From Montifringilla adamsi (taxonomy: Eukaryota > Chordata > Aves > Passeriformes > Passeridae): a DNA stretch of 64,000 nucleotides. Every line of letters starts with the position of its first letter. The first letter of the stretch is position 1. A program made the translations under genes and the position numbers. Below, in pieces: positions 13,118 through 24,265 of this stretch. A model generated the notes under the pieces. The model saw only the letters and a list, made by a program, of their open reading frames with translations. It had not been told where the DNA came from and ran no database searches. The DNA lies in the NCBI GenBank assembly GCA_017590115.1, contig JAGGNK010003224.1, forward strand, positions 672,913 to 736,912, read 5' to 3'.

Positions 13118-14217
13118 TTAACGCTTGCAGTCTCAGTGATTTTAACAGGGCTGACCACATCAGGGCTCCAGCCCAATGTGTGCTGCAGAGTATCACACTG
13201 ATAGCAGTGTGTTAGATCCTAGCTCCAAGCTGAAATCAAAGTCAGGTGAACATACACACAGATGCATTGACACCCAAGTACAGATGTGGCACCTTCTCTC
13301 AATTTCAGAATAGCAGAAAGACCCTTTGAACAAAGTATTTCTTGAAGGTTTTTCTTGAGTGCTGATAAGTACAAAAATTTCTCCAATACAAAGACACTCA
13401 ATACCATAAATCCAAGCACTGCTTGTTTGGTCTTATGCTTAAGTGCAAGACAGTTTAGGAAAAAATGGAGTATACACTCTAAATTCTGCCTTTAAAGCCT
13501 TGTCTAATTCTCTGAGTACTTCTGAGGTTCTGACATTTTAATCTATCAACCTCTCTGTGAAGTACTAAGAAAAAGGGAAAATAAGAAAGAAGCAAATGAG
13601 GAAACATTTAAAATAAAAAAGATATTTAACATCCTATTAAATAAATAACTTAGAGAGAAATAAAGAGAAATGAATTTAGGACATAAAAGCAAACCATACT
13701 ATTCATTTTGTTAGAACAGTTATACACTACTTTGCTTATCCTATCCATTCGTCCACAAGGCTTCTCCAGAAATGTCATTATTTGTGCATATGACCCAAGT
13801 GCTTCCAGTAAATGCTTGTGTGTCTAACTTTTCATTGAATCATTAGGCTTGAATGAGCAATTAAGGACTTTGATAAGAGTTAGTATTCCATAAATAGCAT
13901 TCCCCATGAAGATCACGCAACAGATTGTCTTATGTCCATCAAGGTCTGTTGCAGTGATTAAAAAAAAAAGTTCACACTGGCAATAAATTCCATCCCCTTT
14001 GATCCAGCTTCATTTTGATTATAAGATATGACAACAAACTAAATAAAGGTATTTCATGTGCCAGCAATAAGTACAAAACTTTCAAAGGCTTCCCCTGCTC
14101 TCATGTCAAACATGAAGATGTCTGTGCTACTTCTCCGCATCTACCTTTTAAGAGAATTACCAAATATTCTTGACATAACAGCCTTTGGTTCAACTGCATC
14201 AAAAAAAGTTTGTTCAT

Positions 14218-14415
14218 CTACGACATGACTACCATAGGAAGAAAGTGAGCTGAAGTGTTTTTCCTTCTTGTTTTCTGTCCTCTCTTTGTGGTTCCCCTCC
14301 CATTCAGGGCCACAAACATTTGCCTTCCATTGTGCTTCCAATTTAAGGACGCGTATGTGTTATATCCATTTTCTTCTATTCTTTCCTTCAATTTGCAATC
14401 GCTATTAAACTCCTT
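14218..14415 (-). CDS. FGF10: FGF10 terminal coding exon (exon 3), C-terminal 65 residues plus stop
   Basis: Read on the minus strand from 14415, this exon encodes 65 residues starting [20 protein letters not shown] and ending HFLPMVVMS, then stop TAG at 14220-14218. It is the C-terminal part of the FGF beta-trefoil core. Family marks visible are NGYNTYAS, the [11 protein letters not shown] stretch and the basic [16 protein letters not shown] segment, which in this family contributes to heparan sulphate binding. The acceptor is a pyrimidine tract ending in CAG at 14418-14416, and the exon starts in phase 0, matching the end of exon 2. FGF10 is a secreted mesenchymal ligand of FGFR2b, needed for limb bud and lung outgrowth (established knowledge). 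Against the human protein as I remember it, about 9 of 65 residues differ, mostly conservative. FGF7 and FGF22 are the closest relatives but fit these residues less well. The exon is intact. Confidence 0.97.
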   Translation of the reverse strand, partial: KEFNSDCKLKERIEENGYNTYASLNWKHNGRQMFVALNGRGTTKRGQKTRRKNTSAHFLPMVVMS

Positions 14416-17400
14416 CTGTTAAAAGAAGAAAAAACCCACAGATTCAGAACAAACACAATATTTCAGCGTACTGAAGGCAAATACTTTTAAAAAATGTTTC
14501 AAAAAATTGTAGTCTTTCATATGTGACACTCTTTTAGGATTCCACAGTATGCTTAAATAAAAGTTTCACTGTGTTCACAGCATATAAAGCATCATAGGTT
14601 AGACTGGAAAAAGTGAAATTAAAAAAAGATATAATTAATAATTTAATGCATAGATATAGCAGTTAAATTATATAATTCATTAAGAACTGAAAATCAGCTT
14701 CTCTGTGTTGGAATACGGCAAGAATATGAAATCAAGTTCTCAGTCATAAACTCAAAAGCATAAGGAAGCAAACTTGGAATCATAAATCACATTTCATTTC
14801 TAACAAATATAACTTAAATATCTTGAATGAGAGTATTGATACCATACATTAAACAAATATTGATGGAATAGGACTATTTTTTATTTAAAGTAAGAATCTT
14901 TAGACCACACTGGTAAAGAAAAAGGGGTTTTTATGGATAGGTGCAAATAATTGTTATGCTGCTATCACAACTGATGTGAGGCCTGTTCACTTGGCTGACC
15001 TGAAAAGATGCTTAGCCTAAAAAGGAATAATGTATGATCCCATATCTTATTGACTAAACAAGGTTGGAAGTAATTTTATGTATGGGAACAGGGATTAAGA
15101 TTTTCTATTTTTAATGGAGAATCAGTTGTCAGGCTGTTAGAATGAGTCAAAAATACAAGCCTGTGGAATCATGTAGGGGAGCCTACTTGTTTTTTATACT
15201 ATTAAATGTAATTTTATGTAGATGAACTTTTCTATATAGAAGCCAAGAATAGTTCTTTTCATGAACAAATAATTTGTATATATTAAGGCATCCAATTTTC
15301 ACAAACTGCTTATATTGCATTTAGAAGACTTCTTAAAGTGGGGTATTTGAAACATAATTAAATTAAAATGAAAAATCAGAATTTTGTTGTTCCTGCATTT
15401 CAGAAAATAAGATGCTGTTGCACAGCGCAGAGAGAAGCAGGTTGGAATCTCAGAGTATGACATACTAACTGCATGCACTATTTTTAATGTGATTGTGAAC
15501 AAGACAAGAAATAAGTCTTTCTTGAATAATAAAGCAAGTTTCATGTTAATGAAATCAAATTAAATATATTTTCCATACCTATTAATTTAAATTAGAATTT
15601 TTAAACTAGTTAATGTTAAGGATTTTGATCCAGTGAGAATTTTATGTGAACAGTTTATGTTTCCCTTAGTTGCTTCAAGAACCATTGAAGACCTGCTTGA
15701 TGGAATTGCATGCAGTCAAATTATATTTGACTCCCAAAGTGCTCCTTAATTTCAGGATTAGTAGTTATTTGAACAATGATCAGCGGGGAAGACACTACCA
15801 AGGCAAGACTCTTTACAAGACCACTATTGGCACTGCCTTCCCCACAAAGTCACCATACCGATAATTTACCAGTTATTTTCTGTAATATGTCACCTCTGGC
15901 ATCAAGGTATTAAAAAGGGAGGTGCTCATCAATCACAGTTCTAAACCACAGTAAATTCTCCTGTCTTAAAGAACGTAGTTTTGTTAAAGAAACCTAAGAT
16001 TGAGTCTTTTCCCCCTCATTTTAACCCAAATTGGTCAAATGGAAAAGTATTTGATTAATGTAGAAAGAGCTTTGCTTGTTTTCCTAGATGCAGAATTATA
16101 CTCAAATCCAACTTGTGCTTCTATTCTTAGATAACAGAACAGATGATTTTTTGATGTGCTTAAGAAGTCTTACTGAGGGGTCTGAGTGCTAAGCAGGACT
16201 GCTTTGCTCATTTCAAACAAATTTCAGCATAAGTCTGCACCAATGTCTATTGTGCATGTGCTCAAGGGTGTTTTTACAATTTTTATTGGTTCTGTTTTTG
16301 GTATTCGTATCCATCTGCAAGCTGCCACACTATAGTAATATGAGGCTAACTGCAAGTTCTGGGATTACGGGAAAAATAGTAACAGAAGCATTCTTGAAAT
16401 TGCTAAAGTATTATGGAATAGCTTCTGATAAATCATTATGTTGTGATTTTATGATGTGAATATTGAAACATTATCTCAGCTGGAATTAAAAAAAAAGGCT
16501 TCCCACATTCGTATCTTCCTGTCAACACTATTTCTAATACACTATGAATTACCGAATCCGATGGCAGCAATTTCCATCTATGGTACATGAAAGCTGCTTC
16601 AGTGTCTTTTGTACATATAGAGTGTTGGGATAGACTCTAAACAGACACTCACCACACCAGGCAAGGCTGACAACTGGGGTAAGAGAGTCTCTCTTGGGCT
16701 TTGGGATGGACCATCACAAATGACTGAAGTGCACAACTGAGATGTGTGAACTGAAGGTGGTGATTTATGCTAAAGCCTTCACCTACATATAGAAGGATAC
16801 CCATGATCCATGACTGTACTGAGTAACTCAGTACACAGTTTTCTCTCTCAATAAGCACTGATCATCCTGTATTTCTGAACATTATAAATCTAGAAATTAA
16901 ATCTACATTTACAGGAACATAAGAAAAATGTCTTTGTTCTTGTCTCTCCTTAATGTGATTCTTTGACACTGTCACAGAGTCTAGAGAACCAGAAGTATGT
17001 TGTTGAACCAGTGACTAGCCACAGTGCAGGTGGGGGAGGACAGTTTATATAGTTTGTATGAACCAAACACACTCTGTAGAAATGTTTCCTTAAGAAAGAA
17101 GATCCAATGACTAGAGGCCCCTCAAGTCTCACTTAAGATTACCATTACTTCATTGCTTGCAGCAGAAATAGGAGGACTAGCTACATTGCTCAACCATAAA
17201 CTCAGTCCCTATATGTGACATCCTTTCTGTAAAGCATATGGATGATCTGAACATTAAGCAACCTGCAGAATGGCTCATAACCTTTCCAGGAACTGGAACA
17301 ACATTGCAAAACTGCAAGCCAAACCAGATGTAATACCAGAACAATCTGGTGTTTGTGTAATCATGGGGATGTGTGAGGGTATATTTGAGTTTAGTTGTTA

Positions 17401-18134
17401 GATTTATAGATCGTGTTGCTTTCTATTAAAAAATATTTGGATAGTTTCTGAATTTCCTTGTGTTGGTTTGTTTTTGTTACTGGGTTTTGATGTTTGGATT
17501 TTTTTTCCCCTGCAAGTATTGGTAACCCCAAACTTACACTAATACAAATTAAGTATATATGGACAACTTTCAAGTGTTACCTGAATTCTGCTCAGATAAA
17601 TCTTAGCTGCTGATATTTCAGTTCATGTCTCTCTGTAGTGTCCATAATCTTAATCATTAGTCAGTAGAGTCAATTTAAAGCTACTCTAGGAATCTTCTTC
17701 AAAGTTTTAATTTAATGATTTGGTGTGTTTGCTCCATCAGCTCAAGTTTCCATGATTTCAGGAACCTTTATTCCTTCCTCCCCCACCCTCAAATTTCTGA
17801 TAAGTCTGATTGCACTGTAGGAAAAAACAGGGGAAAAAAGCCTTAAATATTACATTTTGTGAGACCCTTACTACTGAACACTCCTTAATAAGCAGTGTGA
17901 CTGAGGCAGTAAGCATGATAAATCCCAGCAGCTATGTTGGTATGACATGAGCTTAGCAAACAGCAGGAAGCTTGTGGAGAGGGGTGAGTCTGGTTTATCA
18001 GAGGATGAAATTTTGATGAACAGCTCATTTCAGCTCTAATTAGTAACAATACACAGACAAGCAGTGTTTCAATGGGCAAGACAGGGAACTGTGCTGACTC
18101 CTGAAATCCATTTGGAATGTGAAAAGGTACTTAC
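14416..18134 (-). other. FGF10: FGF10 intron 2 (3.7 kb)
   Basis: The intron lies between the GTAAGT donor at 18134 and the CAG acceptor at 14416, and is phase 0. I see no transposon fragment, tandem repeat or convincing exon in its 3719 bases. The sequence is AT-rich and unique-looking. Short open frames such as 15299-15544 (minus) and 16649-16858 (minus) have no recognisable domain and are taken as chance. Any regulatory element cannot be picked out without cross-species alignment. Confidence 0.9.
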
Positions 18135-18238
18135 AGAGCCGTAGACTTTTCCTTTTTTGTTCATGGCTAAATAGTAGTTGCTCTTAATAGACTTAACCGC
18201 CACAACTCCAATTTCTACAGATGTTATCTCCAATATGC
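18135..18238 (-). CDS. FGF10: FGF10 middle coding exon (exon 2)
   Basis: This 104-nt exon on the minus strand encodes [20 protein letters not shown] followed by [14 protein letters not shown], the central beta-trefoil strands of FGF10. The acceptor is a T-rich tract ending in AG (18240-18239). The donor is a strong GTAAGT starting at 18134. The first two bases (GC) complete a serine codon split with exon 1, so the upstream intron is phase 1; the exon ends on a complete serine codon, so the downstream intron is phase 0. A middle exon of 104 nt with this phase pattern is typical of this FGF subfamily. [12 protein letters not shown] is the conserved core. Compared with human FGF10 from memory, only about 3 of 34 residues differ (S for A, K for N, V for L). 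The protein is incomplete here because exon 1, with signal peptide and Ser-rich N-terminus, is not present. Confidence 0.97.
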
Positions 18239-19320
18239 CTAAAAAATATAAATTGAGCTATTTAATCACTTTGTTACAGAATTTTCTCACTATAGAAAGG
18301 ACAATAAACCTGAAAAATACAAAACTTGTAATATTTAGGACCAACTGACCAAAAAATTCAGCAGAAGTATTCTTTGGACCACTGCAAGAATATACACAAA
18401 CATTTTTTCAATTAGCATGTTTCCTAACCCTGCATTTTACACCCCAGAGATACCGAAACAACTTCATTCTTCCTAGCATAGATTTTAATGCAGTTTATCA
18501 GAAGAGACATTGAAACCAGAGCATCAAATTAAATATATAGCATATGTCAATAGAATATAGATTTTCCCCAATCTTTAAAACCCTTGGTAAACAATTTATT
18601 CATTTAGATAAACTAAATCTCTTGGTTGCACTGAGCTGATAAATTCACTTTTGGCAAGTGTGTTGACAATGTGGGAAATAGTAAGACCAGCACTAATGGC
18701 CTCACTGTCTTTGTCTTCCAGATATCAGAAACATTTGGTCTGTTTGTAATATTATCCTCCCCTGCTTTAAAACAGTCTCTTTCTGGGTCACTGGATAGTT
18801 CAAGGGATCTGTAGTGGGAGATACACGTTTTCATCTCTGTTTTCTGCCCAGGAACATACTGATTTGGGAGTAGGAGACTGCATGCTTGGCTCCAACATTT
18901 CTCCTGCTCTCCTGACATTTATGTAGCAAGAGCTAGATCAATACCCTGGCTAACTCAGTGTGGTACACTGAGGATGTACCAATAGAGAAATGACAGGAGG
19001 GGCAAAACTGTCCTCCTTGATCAGGCTGTGTGATCAGGGCCAGGCTGTGGATAGAGGCAGATCAGTGAGTCTGTATTTGCAGGGTTCTAATCTGTATTAT
19101 TCTTAAAATGTTGCTCATTTTCACAGCAAAGAAAAGCCGAAGTTGCTTTCTTGATCTTCTGAAAGAGCATTGTTATAGAGGACTAAGCTGCTCTCCTGCA
19201 GGACATCTGCTAAAGTAATTGTGCTTAAAATCAGAGTAAAGTGGACTAACTTGTGGATAGCAAACTAATAGAGGGCAAGAATGTGATGCAAACACTACTG
19301 CAACACCATGACTGATGCAC

Positions 19321-19343
19321 TTTTTTTTTATTTTTTTTATTTT
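19321..19343. repeat. T-rich low-complexity tract
   Basis: Three T runs separated by single A bases, in FGF10 intron 1. Confidence 0.8.
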
Positions 19344-21861
19344 CCATGCCAAAAAGTAATGAGAAGAATTCAGTTAATTCTTTCTACAGAATTGTGTTCT
19401 GAACTGTGACTGGGTCCATTTCTAACACCAGTAACAAGACAAATAACCAAACCAAACCAAAACACAAACGTGCAAGAAAAATACTGGCATAACATGTGCC
19501 ATTACAAATTTTTATGTTGAAAGGAATTAAACAGATTTAGATTTTGCCATACTATCATTGTAACAATAACATCATATCAGGATATTTCAATTAACTGTTT
19601 CACTAACAGCTGAAGGAGAGCAGTGCCTAAATAAGAAACTTGTACAGAATTAACCCATTTTAAGTGTCTTGCACTTGAATGATGGACATCACTGCTTTTC
19701 AGTAAAATGCTTAAATAAAAACAACACAGGTATAATTAATGAAAATATAGTCTGGTTTTTCTGGTAAATTTGTTTGCAATTTCGTATCTCATTATATTCC
19801 TGGTGGAGCAACTGTAAGGACGTCATGAGGAGAAATGTTACAACATTTATTATATCCACAACAACTAGCTTGCTTTTAGCTAGTTAAGCTATTTAGTTGC
19901 AGCCAAATATAGAAGAATTGTTCCAAATTATTGTCAGTTTGATAATATCATCACTAGTCATCCTCTATTTATTCTCACTGTGTGTGTTCTGTGTACTTGA
20001 AAGTTGAAAAAGGTATAATTTTTGTTGACAATTTTGCATATTCTATCCTCTACAGCATTTCATTTGGGAGAAGAAGATATTTTAATGGATGTTTTTCTTT
20101 CAGATCAATTTAATATTGATCTGTTAACCCTTGGCCAATAGCAACGTAATTTAATACTTTGATACTTTGCTACTCTGTAGTCCCCCAAGAGGTACCTGCT
20201 AGTTACAAGCACAGTTACAATCTAGATTTTGTCCAGATTGCAAATTATTCACTGTATTTACAGATGGTCCCAAGAGAAGACTCTCTAATTAGACAGAACT
20301 CTTTTGAAGGCAATAGGAATCTTATATTGGTTTCAGTGATGTAGACAAATTTCCAAGATCAGCAATCACCTACTCATCTGACATGAATCTGCAAGAAAGC
20401 CTAAGAACTTTCGAGAACTTTGAAATAATTTAATTTTAATAAAAATAAGTAAAATGCATTTGATGTAAGTGTGAAAATATGCATTTGATTATTCTTAAAG
20501 TGTTATTAAATTTAGAAGGATATATTAAAAAAGGAAATTGAGATATAGAATATGAAGCTTAAAACTACAATGTTTTCCCCTTTCCCCATCCCTTTATTTT
20601 TTTTTTAATTTGTTATTCTATTCCCAACAATATTAACTGTTCATTAGAACTCTTTTTTCTCTTCTCTAAGACTGAAACAAAAAAGGTATTTCAATATGCT
20701 TCCTTGCAGGCTTCTTGTATTTGAATTTATACCATTGCTTGGGTTTAGGTATTTCCATGCCTTAAGACTTAGGTCAAGAAGATCTCTAAGGTAAATAATT
20801 TTCATTATATAATGTGACTTGTAATTATTCTGATAATATGCAGTACAAAAAAATTAATGTTGGGGTAAAAGTCTTAGGAGTTATTTAATCTGATTTAATG
20901 ATTCTTAGGAACTTGGAAATGAAAATGAATTAATTAAAAAAAAATCAAAATGCTCTCGCCTCTATTATTGCTTTAAACCAGATAGCACACCATTATTTTA
21001 CAGCAATAATTCTGTAAAACCCAACAATTACAACAAATCCCCATTGACCACATCCAGTGTAAAAGCATAGCTTTCAATATGCAAACCATTTCCAATTCAT
21101 TATAATTAGAAAGATTTCAAATATCAACATGAGATATGCCCTGTAGCTATGCATGTGTTCTCTTTACAGTCCCAAAGGTTTTAAACATATTCCCAATAGA
21201 ACCCAAATGTATTTATCTTAAATAAACTTTTTATAGTTTATAAAAGTGATCATTATACATATTACAAGGCAACAGAAACCTGTTTGTCCTCTTGCTTTGT
21301 TTCTGTAAAAACTATAAGTGAAAATTGCACTTCCTTGGTTATATGCTAATTAAAAATGTCCTATGTTTTATAAAAATGCTGATAATATGAAGCAAAAAAC
21401 CTACAAAATATCCTAGAAACTGAATGAAATTAAGTCAAGCAATTCTTAGGAAAGGCAGTTTGACAGAATATCAGATCTGTTGTCAAAGCAGAAGCGCAGT
21501 GAATGTAGACGTGGTCTGCCCCAAGAAACGCTTGATTCTGGGACCAAATTCAACTTCTTTGCAGTGTGAGACAGTGGTGATTTTCCTGTAGTTGTATCAT
21601 TTGTGTAAGGAGTTCTTATAAACACTTTTAGCACATCTCCAACACTAGTTGCAGTCCTATTTATACAGAAGAACGGAACCACCATGCATCTTCCTACACC
21701 TTTCAGAAATTACCCCGCATAGGCAGCAAGCCACCACCAATCCCTCCCCGCTCTGAGTTTTCTTCTGTCTGCAAAAATATTGTGGGTGAAGAGTGAGTTC
21801 AGCTGGACAGAATGTGATGATGACTGAGAGCTTGTGAAACCTTTTGATTTCCCATTTGGGA

Positions 21862-21906
21862 AAGCTGTTGGGCCCATGAAAGACAAGAAGCTGTTGGGCC
21901 CATGAA
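21862..21906. repeat. Short tandem duplication, two copies with period 26
   Basis: The 19-base word AAGCTGTTGGGCCCATGAA occurs at 21862-21880 and again at 21888-21906, separated by 7 bases. A recent local duplication is the simplest explanation. The palindromic GGGCCC core occurs in both copies. Confidence 0.9.
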
Positions 21907-24079
21907 GGAGGCTGCAGCTCTTGGAGAAGACAGGGCTTGGTGTGACTGCAGGTGAGACTAAACTGACTTTTCAGAACTTTGGCTTTTGTGCCCAACAGGG
22001 AGTTTCTCTGAAGAAACTTTGTCTCCCACTGGTTTAAGTCAAAACGAGCTGGTGTTCAGGCATAATGCTGAAGATGTGGTAGTTCAAAAAGCTGTTCTTA
22101 GTAGATGGCTTGAAAAAAAGTGGTTTCAAGCAAACAGATTTGTTGGATGTAGTCATGGCAGAGTGAAGTGCTAAGGTATATTAGGCCACTGCCTCTGTTT
22201 CCACTCTGTTTCACCGACTATATCTGTGCAAAGCAAGTTGAAAATATCCCCAAATGACAAATTATACTGATGTTCCTATATTTACCTGTATTTTGTGATA
22301 ACAGAAAAAAGAATATGATGGATTAATAGATAAAAAAACCATAGAAAACTGAAGATGGCAAGCACATCTTGCCTTTGAAAGCTTTTTCAATTAACTAAAG
22401 TAGTTCCACTGAAAGGCAATATTACAGACTTTGTGCTTGACTTTGAAAGGTAGCTTAAGATACAAATCACACAACCCACAGTGCCACAGTTATGAGCAGA
22501 AACTTCAAATAATAACCAACCTGAATGATAACCTAAGCTTTGACTTAAAAATTAAAGCTTATTTGAAGTTGAACCAGTTCTTTTTTTATTAACACTTGAT
22601 TCTGGATTTTAATAACCTTTGATTTTTTTTGAGACTGCCATCTCAGTCTAAATCAGAAGTTAATGTACTGAAAGACCACAAAGCAATCTGCTAATGTGTC
22701 ATATTTAGATCAACCACAGCCAAAATATTAATGGTACATTAACTTTTCTATCCAATGCCCACATCTAATATGTTTGGATAAGCCTGAGATATGTATCTAA
22801 ACTTATGGAAGATTATGGTAACCAAACCTCTGAGCCTGCCTATATCACCATAGTATCAGCATAAGGCATGACATCTGCACAGTGCATAAAAATCACATTA
22901 AAGGCTAATTATTAGAGCCTGTACTCAGATCCAGACAGTCTGTACCAATTTCTTTTTCATCTTTTACTGCTTTTATGGCTTTAATTTCAGAGCAAAGCAT
23001 AGATGACTCAATCAATGGTTCTCTGTAGACCAAGCAAATAGAAGGGTGGCACCTGGGATAAGAGAATCTCTTAGTGATAAATAATGAGAGCTGTTGGTTA
23101 GCACAGAAAGAGTTTAGGTTTAACTACAAAACTGGCAGGAATCAATTTAGCTAGTATACATCCTGATGTGTAATAGAAACAATTAATTCAGGATCCCAGT
23201 TAGCCTACATTTTTCCCTCTGGTCAGTGAAGACAGGCAACTTCAAAGGAAGTTCTAAACACCACTACTCCCTCTATTAAGTTTCCAAAGCTAGATGGGTT
23301 AAAGGAAGCAAAGGAAATGCTGAAAGTGACTTTGAGGGCACATCTATCTTGTCAGTTATGATGAGTTCAGATGTTCCCTCAAGGACACCATGTCTGTCAC
23401 TTTCGTCACTAACACACAAGCATGTAATCAGATTTAGCCGAAGTGCTAGGGAATATAAACATGTTTGCTTCCTTCAGATGGATTTAATTCACACTGTTCA
23501 GATGGAATGGCTACACACAGAGCCAACAGTACCTGGTTCTGTTAATCAGAACTCAGATTTCTTGAGCTCTGTGTTTTTTTGAGCTGAGATGGGAAGACAT
23601 ATAAACAGCTGCATGAATGTTGACAGAAAATGTTGATGTCTGAGCATCTCAGCCTGCTTGACTCCAACACTGCAAGATTTGGTAACTTTTAGATTAGACA
23701 CAGACAGTGTAGGAATACATTATCTGATCTGGTTTTGGGACAGAGAAGATATAAGTGACAACTCATACTAACCAAGGAAGAGCACTGATTCACATGCCAA
23801 GAGAAAAAATGGAAAACAAAACACCACAACAGTATAGTACATATGATTAGATGCAGGGTTGCAGTTATCTGATTAGATCTCTCGACAAAGATGCCTTAAG
23901 GAGTTTCAGCCCTCCTTGGCTTCTTTTTCTGCCTCTGTGCTGAAGTTCACCAACCCTTCAAATGTAACTGTTTGTGGAGCAGCACTATAAACAAAATCAT
24001 TGGAATGATCTGGCTTGGAAAAAAACTCTCAATAGAAAACAAATCAGCTTTAAACCCTAAGGATTAAACAATCCAAGTT

Positions 24080-24265
24080 TTTGCAGTCAGTTTTAGTAGT
24101 ATATATTTTCTGGACCTTCTAGTGCTCTCTTTTTGGTCTCTTTCCAGATGACTAATGTTTTTGAACTGAGGTGCCCAAGACTGGACCAATGTTCTAACTA
24201 AGGCCTGATGGGTACTGACTTGAGCAGAATGACTACTTCATGTGTTTATAAGGAAACTTGGATCC
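24080..24265 (-). mobile_element. Old, degraded CR1 fragment (tentative)
   Basis: On the plus strand the order of words (TGGTCTCTTTCCAG, GAGGTGCCCAAGACTGGACC, TAAGGCCTGATGGGTACTGA) resembles the reverse complement of the CR1 late ORF2 region, at much lower similarity than the young copies in this window. Ends are approximate. Confidence 0.5.

Larger units (their letters stand above)
11260..14217 (-). other. FGF10: Probable FGF10 3' untranslated region
   Basis: This sequence follows the FGF10 stop codon on the minus strand. The start (14217) is certain; the far end is inferred. Possible poly(A) signals (AATAAA, seen as TTTATT on the plus strand) occur at 13112-13117, at 12505-12514 (two overlapping) and in a dense cluster at 11278-11369. 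The cluster is followed on the minus strand by GT-rich sequence at about 11225-11270, as expected downstream of a cleavage site. That would give a 3' UTR of about 2.95 kb. I see no transposon in the interval. It contains an A-rich tract on the sense strand (T-rich at 12162-12190) and two small perfect hairpins (11836-11855 and 13194-13211). Open frames such as 12049-12276 (minus) and 12682-12894 are treated as chance. Confidence 0.5.

Noticed and set aside
14141..14341. 66-codon minus-strand open frame
   Set aside because: It overlaps FGF10 exon 3 in a different frame; the FGF10 frame is the real one.
18613..18918. 101-codon minus-strand open frame near exon 2
   Set aside because: On the FGF10 strand but without splice sites in a compatible phase or family similarity; treated as chance.
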